Assembly (NCBI RefSeq): GCF_027595985.1
Contig: NC_073307.1
Span: forward strand, 12,891,432-12,955,431
Direction of reading: 5' to 3'
Origin: Sorex araneus
Lineage: Eukaryota; Chordata; Mammalia; Eulipotyphla; Soricidae
Length of the DNA stretch: 64,000 nt
The stretch's first letter is position 1, and the number at the start of each line of letters is the position of its first letter. The notes beneath the pieces are model-generated. The model did not search any database. It saw only the letters and a list, made by a program, of their open reading frames with translations, and had not been told where the DNA came from. Shown here one piece after another: positions 1-11,305 of the stretch. The position numbers and the translations under genes were made by a program.

Positions 1-154
1 TCTTCTTAATTACTGACAAAGGGACCATTTCTTAGAACTCTAACGGTTATATTTTTGACTTGTCATTAATCCTATTTTAATTGTTTTTATTTTGTTTAAT
101 TTTTATTTTATTCATAAGTGTTCTATAACATACACTATGATTTTTGTATGCTTG

Positions 155-817
155 TTATACAGTCTCTTGCCCCCGAGCCTGGCTGTCTTCCCCGGGGTCC
201 CTCAGAGGGGATGGGTTTCAGTTTCCCTCCCTGACTCGAGCAGAGCGCCCACAGCCAAAGACCTCTGGATCCTAGCCACAGCCATGCTCAAGACCCCTCT
301 CCATATGTTTGGATGACCCTCACGCATGAAGGAACTGGCAGAGGAACCCAGGTGTGTGGGACCTGGGGCTGAGATATCCAAGACTGCTCGGATCGGGACT
401 GGGCCTCTTCCGCCCAGATCCCCCATTTTCCAGTAGCTAGGCGGTCACACCCAGAAACTGCCCCCCAGTGCTGTGTAATCCCACCAATAGCCAACATCCA
501 GAGACTATAAAACCAAGCTCCAAGCTTTGTGGCCACGCGACATCTTATAGCCTAGTTCTCCCTCTCAGAGAACCTGGCAAGCTACTAAGAGTTTCCTGCC
601 CACATGGGAGAGCCTCACAGACTCCCCCGTGGCATATTCATATGCCAAAACCAGTAACAGTGATGGGTCTCATTCCCCTTACCCTGAAAGAGCCTTCAGT
701 GTGGCACCGTTGGGAAGGACCAGTAAAGAGAGGCTTCTAAAATCTCAGGGCTAGGGTGAATGGGGATGTTACTGAGACCACTCAAGAAATTCGATGATCA
801 ACGGGATGATGATGATG

Positions 818-820
<3 letters not shown>
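155..820 (+). mobile_element. Type C GC-rich composite retroposon with RTE-type 3' tail
   Basis: This is a non-autonomous composite in sense orientation. A GC-rich body (starting near 'cagtctcttgccccc', with 'gactataaaacc' near 505) is followed by a module with 'cctggcaagct' and 'atatgccaaaaccagtaac'. The end, 'gatgatcaacgggatgatgat', matches the 3' end of the RTE LINE elsewhere in the window. The same order recurs at 27.8-28.3 and 30.9-32.3 kb. Open frames inside it are incidental. The family name is unknown to me; the architecture is seen directly. Confidence 0.75.

Positions 821-870
<50 letters not shown>
806..870. repeat. (GAT)n then (AC)n microsatellite at composite tail
   Basis: Four or so GAT units, which are the tail of the upstream composite, run straight into about 25 AC units and then TATATA. 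The GAT part is inferred to be the retroposon tail; the AC part is a later expansion. Confidence 0.85.
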
Positions 871-875
<5 letters not shown>

Positions 876-2050
876 TTATATACTTCAGAGCCATAGTAAC
901 CCTCTGCACTCTGCACTGTCAGTTATTCACCCCTACATTCCCCTAAAAGATATAATTTAGTTGATTTATATTTTTATGATTAATTTTTATGTCGGACCAT
1001 GACTAAGAAATATTCTCTATCTCCCAAAGATGCAGCAATATTAACCTGTGTTTTCTTTTCAAAGTTTTAAATCATTAGTCTTATATAGAAAGTGCTTTGT
1101 GTGGGTAGATTTGTTTGGATTCAGTTTACCTATGAAGAATCAACTATTTAAATAAAATAGTAAAGTAACACTAAGTAAATAAAAGGAAATTAACCTTAAA
1201 TTACATGGAAAGTGTGAAGCATATAAGAATATTAAGGAGGTAAATACATGAAGGCATAGACTGGCCCCCAAACTCCAAATCAATAGAATATTCTTGATCA
1301 TTTATTGCAGAAACCCAGCACTTCTCCAGTGATGAATGATTTATTTCTTACTGTTGGCAATTCAGTAATTACTAACTTGTCTATAATTAATGAGTAGAAA
1401 TCGAATCCCATGCGGGAGTCTAAGTTTTATTATATGAGGCTTTTTGTGTTTTCAAAAATAATTGTCTAATTTTTTCTCTGAGGATTCACAATTCATGTGC
1501 AATTTTCAACATTGCTGTGTTCCTCTCTCCTGAGATTATTAGATGTGAGTAACTTCTTATAAATAGAATTCTCGAGGGTGAGATTTCTCATCCTTTGCAG
1601 CTCCCTGCAGTGACGTGGCCCACAAGATCTGTGGACCTGGGAATGGTAGAACCAAGCCTGGACTTGTTCAGTCTGAAAGTGTTTTGGTATTTGCCATCAA
1701 AGTGCCTTTGTCACCCTCTTTGACCTTTTCCTGAGGGCCTAGCCTGCATCTGGTGATTTCATCCCTAGTGAATCCTACCATTTTTAGTTTTAGCATGAAA
1801 AGTGAGAAAAATGTTTTCTTTTAAAAATATTTTTCATGTACAACGAAGTAAGTTGCTAACAGAACAAACTCTGCTGCTTGTTCTGTTAGCATAAAGAGAG
1901 TACCTTCTCTTTCTTCATTAGATAACCTGAAATTCCTGCCTTGCTCTTCAGTTGAACCCTATTGTGATCCTGAACTTTTGAGCACTTGAATTTTAAGACA
2001 CAAGTTCTAGCCTGTGTGGAGGGAGTTGCAGGCAAGAAAACTATTGAAAG
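871..2050. other. AT-rich unique sequence, no gene seen
   Basis: No convincing coding frame or recognised repeat. The one structural feature is a perfect hairpin at 1855-1890, listed separately. Confidence 0.6.
1855..1890. repeat. Perfect inverted repeat, 13-bp arms
   Basis: The arms gctaacagaacaa and ttgttctgttagc are exact reverse complements around a 10-nt loop (actctgctgc). No flanking transposon was recognised. Confidence 0.85.
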
Positions 2051-2056
2051 TTTTAC

Positions 2057-2058
<2 letters not shown>

Positions 2059-2093
<35 letters not shown>

Positions 2094-2110
2094 ACTCTCT
2101 CTCTCTCTGG
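2059..2110. repeat. (CT)n low-complexity tract
   Basis: Interrupted TC repeat directly beside the 3' end of a minus-strand SOR SINE, so it probably expanded from the SINE tail. Confidence 0.85.
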
Positions 2111-2275
2111 TTTTTGGACCACACCCAATGATGCTCAGGGCTTGCATCTGGCTTCGTGCTCAGGGATCACTTTTGGTAGGCACGGAGAACCATATGGGGT
2201 GCTGGAAATCGAACCCTGTCGGCCGTGTGCAAGGCAAGTGCCCTATCCGCTGTACTATGGCTCTAGCCCTGGGTC
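2111..2275 (-). mobile_element. SOR-type tRNA-derived SINE
   Basis: Reverse-complement SOR. From the left it reads the 'ccacacccaatgatgctcag' tail side, 'caccccatatgg', then box B (reverse) 'atcgaaccctgt' and box A region 'ctgtactatggctctagcc'. Confidence 0.85.
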
Positions 2276-3102
2276 AGTGCTCTCTTTAGCAGATAGGCTG
2301 ATGGCTCAGACAATGGGGACTACCCCTGAGAAATATGTGAGTGCTTCCTAAGTAGTGAGGTCACTGCTGAATCACCATTGATCCCATTTTCTGTCTGCAG
2401 ATAATTTAGAAGTTTCCAAGTGTTTCATAGTGCTAGGAGGAGTACAAAGTGAAAAACAGCTTGTTTAGTCTTTGTTTCTAGGAATTATGCTTCACTGTAC
2501 GTTCATGGCCAGCAACTTGAAGGGCATTATTACTTAGCCAATTTAATCTGCATTTGGAAAGAATTCACTTAAAATTTTTGGCTAGGTTTCAGTGTTGTGC
2601 AAATTTACATGTAGTGCCTCATTTTAATGGAAGGAAAGATATATCATAAAGGAGATAGCAGCTGTTTAGATGAAAGACGAACTTAGCTGGATTTGAACAT
2701 TGTTGAAGACCAGACATATATAGACAAAAGCCCACTGATGAATTCTTTCTATGAAATTAAACTTACAAATATAGGGAAGCCTTTTTGTAGAACTTAGTCT
2801 TAACAAAATATTCTAATGCTCCAAATTGGATTGCTTGATAGTAATTCAAAATAGATAAATAAAATTCCTTAAATAAGTTACAAAATGTAACTTAAAAAAC
2901 CTGAAGGTATTTATTATATACAATAGAAGCCAAGATAGTTATTATAAGGACAACACAATGCAAATAGTAAATCACTTATTTCTGTATTTCTTCCATACAA
3001 ACTTTTTATAGTGTTTTTCAAGAAAGAGCCAGAAGAGTCTCATAGTCTCTTTCTGAAGTTTCTGTGGAGAATTTGGTAATCCCTTAATTGTCACCTCTCT
3101 CC

Positions 3103-3137
<35 letters not shown>

Positions 3138-3283
3138 TATATAAATATACATATATGAATATACCTATATACATGTCAAATATGGGAGCAAAAAGTAAAG
3201 TACAGAAAGTGAATATTCAATATTACTCTACTTAAGACTTGAGAAACTTTTTTGAAGTCATAATGTATTTGGTTAAATCAATG
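2276..3283. other. AT-rich unique sequence with (AC)n
   Basis: No gene or clear repeat apart from an (AC)n and AT-rich simple tract at about 3107-3170. Confidence 0.6.
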
Positions 3284-3729
3284 ATTATTTGTACATCACT
3301 GTATCACTTGTCATCCTGTTGATCTTTGATTTGCTTGATAGGGCGCCAGTAATGTCTCCATCCATCCCTGTCGCATGCTAGTGTATCCCAATGGCATCTG
3401 CTCACTCCAGGAACACGAAGAGTCTCAAACTGTTTGTTCAGGGTTTTGACGAAGAAGTATGACCATCTTGTAGATGTGAACCAACACGGTCTTTTGATGT
3501 CCCTTGGAATCTAGTTGGTAACAGCTCTAGTCCAGCGGTCATCTCTGAATCAAATTACATGTCCGGCCCATCTGATTTTCAATGCCTTGGCAAATGAGAC
3601 AGAATCCCTAATTCTTGACCATCGACGGAGGTCAGAACTCCAGATTCCTTCTCTCACTTGAGTGAAATGTGATACTCCAAGCATAGCTCTTTCGATTCCT
3701 CTTTGTGATACCTGAATAGCGTTCTCATG

Positions 3730-4188
3730 CTATTTGCGTAGGGCCCAGGTCTCTGCGGCATATGTTAGTGCAAGAAGAACGGTAGAGTCGAAAAGATGTT
3801 CCCGGAGATGGAGGTTCTTTGTCCTTTTAACCACTTCTTTGACACCCTTGAAGGCGTTCCACATTGCTCTTTTCCTCCTACACATTTCAGGTGCCAGGTC
3901 ATTTATCATCATGACTTCTCAACCTAGGTACATGTAACTGCTGCATTCGGAGATGTTCGTTTCATTGAGGGCAAATGGAACATCAGGAACTACTCTGTTT
4001 CTCAAAAACATTGTCTTGGTCAGAGTCAGCTGCAGGCTGACCTTTCCACAATCATGGTCGAAGTCAGCCAGCATTCTTGCCGCTTGACTAACATTTGGTG
4101 TTATGAGAATGATGTCATCAGCAAGTGGAGGTGGTGTAGTTGCCGACCATCTATCTTCACTCTCATTCCTTCCTATTTCAGTTGTCAC
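3730..4188 (-). pseudogene. RTE RT motif C and post-RT region fragments
   Basis: Two overlapping minus frames (3919-4188 and 3730-3912) encode 'LADDIILITPN', 'LTKTMFLRN', 'ISECSSYMYLG', then 'MCRRKRAMWNAFKGVKEVVKR' and 'LALTYAAETWALRK'. These blocks occur in the same order in the longer copy at 45.5-46.4 kb. A frame break separates them. Confidence 0.8.
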
Positions 4189-4285
4189 ATGATGTTATTT
4201 AGGGTGGCACTGACGAATTTTGTGAAAAAGTGTTGGCCTGCCAAACCCCTCTCTTTACGTCCATGATCACTTCTTTGTAGAATGG

Positions 4286-4699
4286 TTAAATCCTGGTGGT
4301 GAATCCGTAATATAGCTCACAGAGGATCCTGATGTATTGAGTTTGAACACCCTGTTTGGCTAGGGCTTTGATGACTGCTTCAGTCTCAACAGAATCAAAG
4401 GCTTTCTTTAGATCAATGAACATCAGACAGAGCGACATCTTGAACTCTCGTGAAACCTCAATGAGCTTGGCCACCATGTGGATATGATCAATCATATTGA
4501 ATCCTTTTCGGAACCTGGCTGGCTTGCATGGTTGTCCTGCGTCTAGTGTTCTGCCAATACTATTCAGGATGACTCGAGTGAATAACTTGTAGAAGATGGA
4601 CAACAGGCAGATTGGGCGATAGTTGCCAATGTTGTGAATTCTCCCTTCTTTTACAACAGGATGGTCCTGCTGGTTTTCCATTGGGATGGAACCTTGCAT
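4286..4699 (-). pseudogene. RTE reverse transcriptase N-terminal half fragment
   Basis: The 137-codon frame contains the RT palm landmarks 'GNYRPICLLS' near residue 25 and 'FIDLKKAFDSV' near residue 96, which is motif A with the catalytic Asp intact. It stops after 'YYGFTTRI', where a frame change occurs. The continuation at 3919-4188 has 'PPPLADDIILITPN', where the usual FADD catalytic box reads LADD. It belongs to RTE copy 1; the ATG is internal. Confidence 0.85.
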
Positions 4700-5103
4700 T
4701 CAGACAGGTAGTGTGTGAAGAGACAAGCCAGTATATTGACGAGTACTGATGGCAGATTCTTCAGGTGTTCGGGATAGACCTTGTCTGGACCGGGTGCTGT
4801 ATGCTTCTTTTCCAACGAAATGGTGTGTCAGATTTTGGAGGGGATGACATATCCATCCTGCGGAATTTGGTATGTGGGCAGGTGGACATGGCTGCCAAAG
4901 AAATCCAAGTAAAAGTCGTGGATAACCTTTCCATTGCCCTCCCAGAAAATGTAATAGATCCATCAGGATGTCGGAGGGCAGTATCTTGGTCTTATAGTTG
5001 GTGAAGGACAGGAGGGTATTGTGAATACTTTTCCCGGCTTCTGTCACGTCAGCCAACACTGCTGCTCTTCCCTCTTTGAGGTCTTTCTTCCTTTATCGCT
5101 TCT

Positions 5104-5544
5104 CTACACAGCTTTGCAAGCTCGGAACATTCGCTTGTGATTGCCTGAGGCTCGTGCCAGACCACGTTGGCCAATGAGCTCGAGAGTTTCCGAAGACAGG
5201 TAATTTTTTGTGGCCTTCTTTTTTGCTGCATTCCTTGCACAATCATGGAGGTGCTGAACCAGTCCATCGTATTCCTTGTTGATGTTGTCAATGATGGCAT
5301 CTTCCCATATTGCTGTAATAGTGCCAAAGAGCTCCCAGTTGGTGGTTGTTCTGGGAGTTCCCTTCTTAAACTTTGCAGCCCTTTCTCCCTGCTCTGTGAA
5401 GTAGAATTTCACATGAAGGAGATGGTGGTCTGATCTCGTTTGGAATTTTGGAAAAATAGTGACATCAGTCAGGCAAAACCTTCGATTGAATATGATGTGG
5501 TCACTTTGTGGAACTGTCCACCTGGAGACTCCCATGTCCAGCAT
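5104..5544 (-). pseudogene. RTE endonuclease C-terminal and linker fragment
   Basis: This 146-codon frame carries the end of an APE-type endonuclease. The 'TRSDHHLL' motif near residue 37 contains the conserved SDH of this nuclease family. The endonuclease would nick target DNA to prime reverse transcription. A frameshift near 5100 moves the downstream linker and RT into other frames (5049-5327 and 4700-5059). The ATG is internal to the original protein and is not a real start. It is a fragment of copy 1 and not expected to function. Confidence 0.8.
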
Positions 5545-5590
5545 TTAGATTTGGACTTCTGGAACTGTGAATTACCAATTATTTGTACAT

Positions 5591-6035
5591 ATGACTTATA
5601 ATTCTTATGGTCTTAGAAAACATTCAAAAATGCATTTGGGGGGGGGATTCAGATTTGAAAGAGTCAATCCATTCAGTATTAATGAGAGACCATATCACCT
5701 ACCAGTGTGTAGTAATATGTAGTTTCACTGTTAATTAAAAGACATTTCTCTAGATGACATTGATGTATAAAATATCTAAAATCATGAATGACTTTGTAAC
5801 TCTTTAATTCATGGTTACTCAATAAAAATTCAAGAATGAAAGAATTAGGGACAGGGGATCTAGCAGAATAAAATTATGAAAATAATTTGGTTTTTATTTT
5901 GCCCTGAGAATAATGATGAATGCAATGTCATGGGGCCAGACCCATGCAGGGATATAGTGACAGCCGTCTTCAATATCCTGCCTGTTTCTGTTCTAACCCC
6001 TGCATGCTTCCAGCTCAAGAATAAGATAAAAGTTA
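5591..6035. other. Short unique AT-rich spacer
   Basis: No gene or recognised element between the RTE copy and the next SINE. Confidence 0.5.
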
Positions 6036-6039
6036 GAAA

Positions 6040-6195
6040 GGAAGCTATAGAGGTTGTTCAATGGGTAGGGCATTTGCCTTCCTTGTGCCTAATCTGAGTT
6101 CAACCCCTGTCACCATATAATGGTCTTCTGAGCACTGTCAGGTGGAATCCCTAATGCAGAGACAGGAGTAAGCCCTGAAAAGAGCTGGTGTGTTC
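6040..6195 (+). mobile_element. Diverged SOR-type SINE
   Basis: Plus-strand SOR with 'ggtagggcatttgccttcc', 'gagttcaacccctg', 'gagcactgtcagg' and 'acaggagtaagccct'. It is more diverged than the SINEs at 48-49 kb, so it is older. Confidence 0.75.
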
Positions 6196-6307
6196 CCTAA
6201 AGAAAAAAATAAAAGTGAACAAAAATAAAGAAATTAAAGGAAGACAACAGACCTTCCTTATAGGATTTTTTACGTATGGGGGTATGGGATCTTCTTCTGT
6301 GCTGTGG

Positions 6308-6500
6308 GATCCCTCCCTCCCTCCCTCCCTCCCTCCCTTCCTTCCTTCCTTCCTTCCTTCCTTCCTTCCTTCCTTCCTTCCTTCCTTCCTTCCTTCCTTC
6401 CTTCCTTCCTTCCTTCCTTCCTTCCTTCCTTCCTTCCTTCCTTCCCTCTTTCCCTCCTTTCCTCCTTCCCTTTCTCCCTCTTTCCCTCACTCCCTATCTC
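6308..6500. repeat. (TTCC)n tetranucleotide tract
   Basis: About 190 bp of TTCC, starting with CTCC variants and ending in imperfect CTTTCC units. It produces long false frames (Pro-Ser-Phe-Leu repeats in one direction, Lys-Glu-Gly-Arg in the other). Confidence 0.95.
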
Positions 6501-6514
6501 CTTCCATCCCCTAA

Positions 6515-6860
6515 TTAGATATGCCTGGGTTTGCTATCTTCATTTTTTCTCTTGCCAGAGACAAGAGTCTATTTTGGTAACAAAGTATTGCAATGGCATA
6601 TCTTTGTGAAAATGAGGTTTGAGTGGTTGAGATCATCACTGAGCTGGTGATAATTAATTATCATGTGAAAATCAATGTAGAACAGTGGTGTGGTCCAATC
6701 TGATTGCAGCATTTGAAAAAGTAAGTCAGAGTTCTTGACTATAGACACATTTCATTAGTAAGTGGTGGCTGTTTAAGAATGAAATAATATTGTTTCATTC
6801 TCATCGTGTGTGAGTATTTTATTTTGTTATGTGCTCACACACCTATCATCAAGATCAAAA
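6515..6860. other. Unique spacer, nothing recognised
   Basis: AT-rich sequence with no coding frame or repeat that I recognise. Confidence 0.5.
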
Positions 6861-6867
6861 TAAGAAA

Positions 6868-7062
6868 AGCGCCTGCCATAGAGGCAGGCAGAGGGTGGGT
6901 GGAGGGGTGGGAGGTGATGGGAGGGAACCTGGGGACATTGGTACTGGGAAATGTACACTGGCGGAGGGATGGGTGTTGGAATACTGTACGACTGAAATCC
7001 AATCATGAGCAGTTTTGTAAAGCTCTATCTCACAGTGATTCAATAAAAAAGTATTTTTTAAA
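6868..7062 (+). mobile_element. L1 3'UTR end fragment
   Basis: Contains the block 'cactggcggagggatgggtg', then 'actgaaatccaatcatgag' and 'tcacagtgattcaataaa'. The same order closes the longer L1 at 43.0-44.6 kb. It is only the last ~190 bp of an L1. Confidence 0.8.
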
Positions 7063-7074
7063 AAACTACAAAAC

Positions 7075-7305
7075 CCGAGAAGAGGGAGAACAAAAGGAAA
7101 TGCTCTGCCGAAGAGGCAGGGTGGGGTGGTGGGGGATGGGGTGGGGGTGATGAGAGGGATACTGGGATCATTGGTGGAGGAGAATGGGCACTGGTGGAGG
7201 GATGGGTAAACAATCACTGTATGAGTGAAATGCAAACACAAAAGTTCATGAGTTTGTAACTGTACATCACAGTGATTCACTAATAAAATTTTTTTAAAAA
7301 AACAA
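7075..7305 (+). mobile_element. Second L1 3'UTR end fragment
   Basis: Same L1 end motif order ('cactggtggagggatggg', 'acatcacagtgattcac', AATAAA, A-rich tail), placed directly after the previous fragment. Two separate insertions in tandem are likely. Confidence 0.8.
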
Positions 7306-7319
7306 TTGATAAATAAAAT

Positions 7320-8290
7320 TTAAATTTAATTTAAAAATAATGAACATATCTAGCATGGCTAGATATTCTAGTTTCTCTTCCCCTTTTCTGTAGTAGAAGT
7401 TTTGCTTTCTATTCTAGCCCTTTCCCTGACAACTGGAAGGATAAACCAATGTTTTCCAAACCAATTAACCATACAGTTAATCTGCTCTCTCTAGATTTGT
7501 TTGCATTCCTGACATCTAAATAAATGGAGTTATGTAGCATGTATCTTTCTCTCTTGATTTTCTGGCATCTTTCACCAGAGAAATTCTCTTGAGTTTCATC
7601 CATATTGCATGCATTAGAAGTAGGCCATAATTTTTATTACTAGTGTTCCATTGTAAAGATAGACCATCCATTCACCTGTTGATGGATTTTTGCCATGTTT
7701 CCAGTTCTTGAGGCTTATACAAAAGATTTGCAGTAACTTCCCATATAAATATGTTTTTATTACTCAGAATGAATATCTAGGAGGGGACTGGCTTTTAGGT
7801 GGATGCTTAATCTTTAAGAACCTGTCAGAATGGTATGCCTCATCATATTCCCACCAGCATTTTGTGAGAATGAGGATTAAGCACAGTAATTCTAATTTTG
7901 GTTTTAATTTTCATTTCCATAATGCCTCAGACTGTTAAGTATCTCTTTTTGTGCTTATGTGTCATTTGTATTCCTTCCTTGGTCAATTGTATGCTCACAT
8001 AACTTGCCTCAATTTTTGCTTATTTTCATTATGTAGTTGTTTTAAACACACATTCCAATGACAAATGCCTTATTATATATTGCATTATTTTTCTGTTTTT
8101 CTGCTTTTGATTTTCACTCTCATAATGTCATCTTTTGAATTGCAGGAATTCTTTATTTTGAAAAGGTTCAATTTATAAATTAGGACAAAGAAGTATTTTA
8201 TTAACTAAAGGCTGCAGAGATTTTTCTCTATGGTTTCTTCTACAAATTAACTATCATATATAGGTTAGACCTAGAAGCTTAAATGACATC
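7320..8290 (-). mobile_element. Ancient L1 fragment (ORF2 end and 3' side)
   Basis: The reverse complement follows the general mammalian L1 ORF2 order: 'ccattcacctgttgatgga', 'tgccatgtttccagttctt', 'attcccaccagcat', 'ggttttaattttcatttcc'. It has many stops and indels, so it is old (L1M-like). No open frame of note. Confidence 0.75.
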
Positions 8291-8378
8291 ACCAGGAAAA
8301 TTTCTCTCTTTCTCTTTCAAGGTTTCCTAGTGCATTGGCATTTATTTTTTTCCTCCTAGAAATGACTTTCCTTTGGAT

Positions 8379-8505
8379 GGGGAAATGGCTCAAGTGATAG
8401 AACACATACTTGCATGCGTGAGGTCTTGGATTTGATCCCAGCATCTCTCCTTGCCATCTCCACTCTGTCTGACCCCTACAACAACAACAACAGCAGCAAC
8501 AAAGA
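8379..8505 (+). mobile_element. tRNA-like SINE with (CAA)n tail, diverged
   Basis: Plus strand 'aaatggctcaagtgatagaac' and 'ttggatttgatcccagcatc' resemble box A and box B of the SOR head, followed by a CAACAACAA tail. The downstream SOR body is not recognisable. Confidence 0.55.
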
Positions 8506-9782
8506 ATTTCTCATCTCTGTGTGGCCAGAAGACAGTGTTATACGTAGTTCACTTTGTATTGGCAGAATGAGCTATAGTGTTTCCCACTGATCCTAGAAAA
8601 GAAGTACACTGATGAGATGCATGCCAATAATCAATCATAAGGACAAAGGTAGCTTCAAGGAGGTGGAGGCTGATCAAAGCACCAGAGGACTGGGTGTCCA
8701 GTGAGGGTCCAGTTCTATGAGGGCATCTTTTTGGCATGTTTATACATGGCAGACAGGACAAGGAAAGTCTCTGGGATATGTTTCTAAGGCTTTACCCTCA
8801 TTATTTCTACAAGGAAAGAGCACCAATCTCAAAATACCCTCACCTTGAAGATTTGATTCAACACATGAGATTTGGGGGTGACGCAGGCCTCTGATGTATA
8901 GCAGTTTACATAAAATAAATTTTGTGTTTCTTTTACATGGTAAAAGTTTGGATAAAATTGCGTCTGTGGTTTATATTATATTTCTTTTGGATAGTACTGC
9001 TTTAGAGCAAATGACATGCTTGAGTCATAAAGTATTAATTTCTTTATTAGTGCTTACCTAATGTCTTAGATGATTTTAAGCATCATTATCTACTATGTTT
9101 TTCATTAAGTTTTACAGCAGTGGATGTAGATTCATGGTTGAAATTGCAGTTGATATATTACAGGAAATTAACATTTTAAATTTAGCAATTTGTGCTTTAA
9201 AAAGTTTTAAACACAAATTGCTAAAGTTTTCCTACACAAGAGGAAAGTACTTCACAAAATTATGGTAAAGTTCTTTTCTTTATTTCATTCATTCATTTTT
9301 TAAAAGATTTTATGTAGGGAAATGGAAAGGGAAAGAAAGGCTGGGGAAGGGTTGGGGAAGGATTGGGGGGAGATTTAGGGAGGACTCCCTAAAACTCTAT
9401 GTATAAAAGTAATGGTGAAAAGATGTCCTTATTGTTCCAGGAAAAACTATGTTGTTCCTTTCCTGTGAATATTTTAACTCAATTTATTAAATTAGCAATA
9501 GTATGTATATTTTAAAAATAATTATGAGGTGAAGAGAGGTAGGACATAAATAACACTCACTGAGAAAAGCGCTAAAAATCATATTTCTTTTAGACTCCCA
9601 GATCCCTGTGTTTGATTTGGGGCAGCTGACTATTCAAATTCTCTTAATTTTAGTTTCTTTATCTCAAGAGCATATCTTGATGCCTTTACATTTTTTGGCT
9701 AGTCACTGTAAAATGCTTTAAAAAAGAGGCCTCTTTTCCTTCTTAAAAAGACATCTTTTTTTTCCCCCGTTGCTCCCAACTG
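8506..9782. other. Unique sequence with a long palindrome
   Basis: No gene seen. It holds the near-perfect palindrome at 9181-9225. Confidence 0.55.
9181..9225. repeat. Near-perfect 45-bp palindrome
   Basis: Outer arms tttagcaatttgtg and cacaaattgctaaa (14 bp) are exact reverse complements. The 17-nt interior also folds (tttaaaa with ttttaaa), leaving a 2-nt loop and one unpaired base. The stem is about 21 bp in all. Confidence 0.9.
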
Positions 9783-9791
9783 TCTCCTATT

Positions 9792-10041
9792 TACTGTATC
9801 ACTGTCATCACTGTCATCCTGTTGCTCATCGATTTGCTGGAGCAGGACCAGTGACGTCTCCATTGTGAGACTTATTATTTTTGGCATATCGAATACGCCA
9901 TGGGTAGCTTGTCAGGCTCTGCCGTGCGGGTGGGAGACTCTCAGTAGCTTGCAGGGCTCTCCGACAAGGACAGAGGAATCGAACGTGGGTTGGCTGCATG
10001 CAAGACAAATGCCCTACCCACTGTGCTATTGCTCCAGCCCA
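9792..10041 (-). mobile_element. Type B SINE: SOR head, RTE 3' tail
   Basis: Minus-strand SINE with a SOR head (right side, 'ctgtgctattgctccagccc'), a middle module ('caggctctgccgtgcggg', 'ggcatatcgaatacgcc') and an RTE-type 3' end ('gctcatcgatttgctggagc', 'ttgtatcactgtcat' style tail). A 9-bp TSD, tctcctatt, lies at 9783-9791 and 10042-10050. Confidence 0.85.
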
Positions 10042-10050
10042 TCTCCTATT

Positions 10051-11287
10051 ATTTCTTTATTATTTGACTTTCTTTGGAAGCAACATGGCCAAGGGCTTAG
10101 CTTGTTGGTTGCAGAACTTCAAGGTCAAGGACAGCTCAGTGGGGTCTAACAATGTGACCTGAAAAGTGAGAGAGGACAAGTGATTTGTTGCTTCTAGAAA
10201 GAATGAGAAAGTAAGAAAATGTATTGGGGATATTTGGCATCAAGATTTATTGGAGAAATCTATATGTACATGAAAAAAGCTAGTATTGGATTGGAACTGA
10301 AGTTGTTGACAAATGCATCCCCAGGCCCCATGAAAAACTCAAACCATATAGAATTTGATATTTTAGTAGATGTTGCCAAGTGTATCCATGCATTCATTTT
10401 ATAAATAATCCACTAAGCCTAGAGTTGATACCTTTGCTGCCTTGAGAACATGGAGCACCGGACCTCTCTGAAAATGATATTCCACTGGCAAAAATTTTTT
10501 GATTCAAGACTGAGACAGAACATACCTTGAGTCTGGACATCATAGTGATGTCGGTGGGTCCCACTGGTGACTTATATGAAGCGGGGAGGAGAATGATGGT
10601 CACTTTCATCCCATCTGCCTCTGCAACCCGGGACAAGAGCCCAGGATTACTGGGCTCTTGTCTCACTTTGCAGAAGAGAAAGGAGGAGTAGCCAAACAGT
10701 GAAGTAAACAGATATTATTTGGAGGTTTTGAAGGGAAGGGGGGAGAGAAAATGGGAAAGTGGAGAGTAACGTGCTCAAGAGAGAACCCGGGCTTCTCCAA
10801 GGGCGGAGAGAGGCCCTACACACATCCCAGCATTAGACAGGAGAACATGAAAGAGCACACCTCAAGACAGGAGATGCGGGTGACACATGTGCTCAGGCAC
10901 CACATGTGCTTGGCCACATGGGCGCAAGCAGCAGATGGGCTCGGGCAGCATGCATGCACGTTTCCTTTGTTCAAGGTGTCTTTTTTCGGATTTCTCCAAC
11001 CTGCCCCCATGGGGGTCTTCTACCTACATCAAAGTCTATTGCTAAGGACAATCAAGGGATTGGGAGTGGTGATGGTCTTCTTTGAAATTCCTCCCCTGGC
11101 ATTTTTCCTGCTGCAACTTCTCTGGGTCTAATGCTCGTGACAGGTGAGGATCTTATCAGGTCTTTTTTTCCTGTTTTGTGCAAGTTTGGCCTTTGAAACT
11201 TCCCAGGAAATTGACTGCCATTGCCTTGGGAGGGGGCCTTCCCTAACTGCCTGCCTTCCCGCATCAATATGGGGCCATGATTGGTAT
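10051..11287. other. Unique region, moderately GC-rich part at 10.7-11.25 kb
   Basis: No gene assigned. Frames of up to 126 codons exist here, but I see no domain or splice structure to support them. It contains a strong hairpin at 10632-10662. Confidence 0.5.
10632..10662. repeat. Perfect inverted repeat, 13-bp arms, 5-nt loop
   Basis: Arms gacaagagcccag and ctgggctcttgtc pair exactly around the loop gatta. The stem is GC-rich and should be stable in single-stranded DNA or RNA. Confidence 0.9.
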
Positions 11288-11305
11288 AAAGAAATTCTCA
11301 AGAGA

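Larger units (their letters stand above)
3297..5577 (-). mobile_element. RTE-clade LINE, 5'-truncated copy 1
   Basis: The longest RTE copy here (about 2.3 kb), lying on the minus strand. It runs from the end of the APE endonuclease through the reverse transcriptase and its C-terminal region to the 3' end 'gatgacaagtgatacagtgatg'. It is flanked by a perfect 13-bp TSD, attatttgtacat, at 3284-3296 and 5578-5590. Frameshifts and stops divide the reading frame, so it is dead. Full-length RTE elements are usually a little over 3 kb, so about 1 kb of the 5' end is missing. Confidence 0.9.

Noticed and set aside
6188..6514. Long frames of Pro-Ser-Phe-Leu or Lys-Glu-Gly-Arg repeats
   Set aside because: They are translations of the (TTCC)n tract in several frames, with no domain or start context.
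10751..11131. 126-codon frame in GC-richer DNA
   Set aside because: No recognisable domain, no splice or promoter support, and antisense frames of similar length exist; treated as chance.
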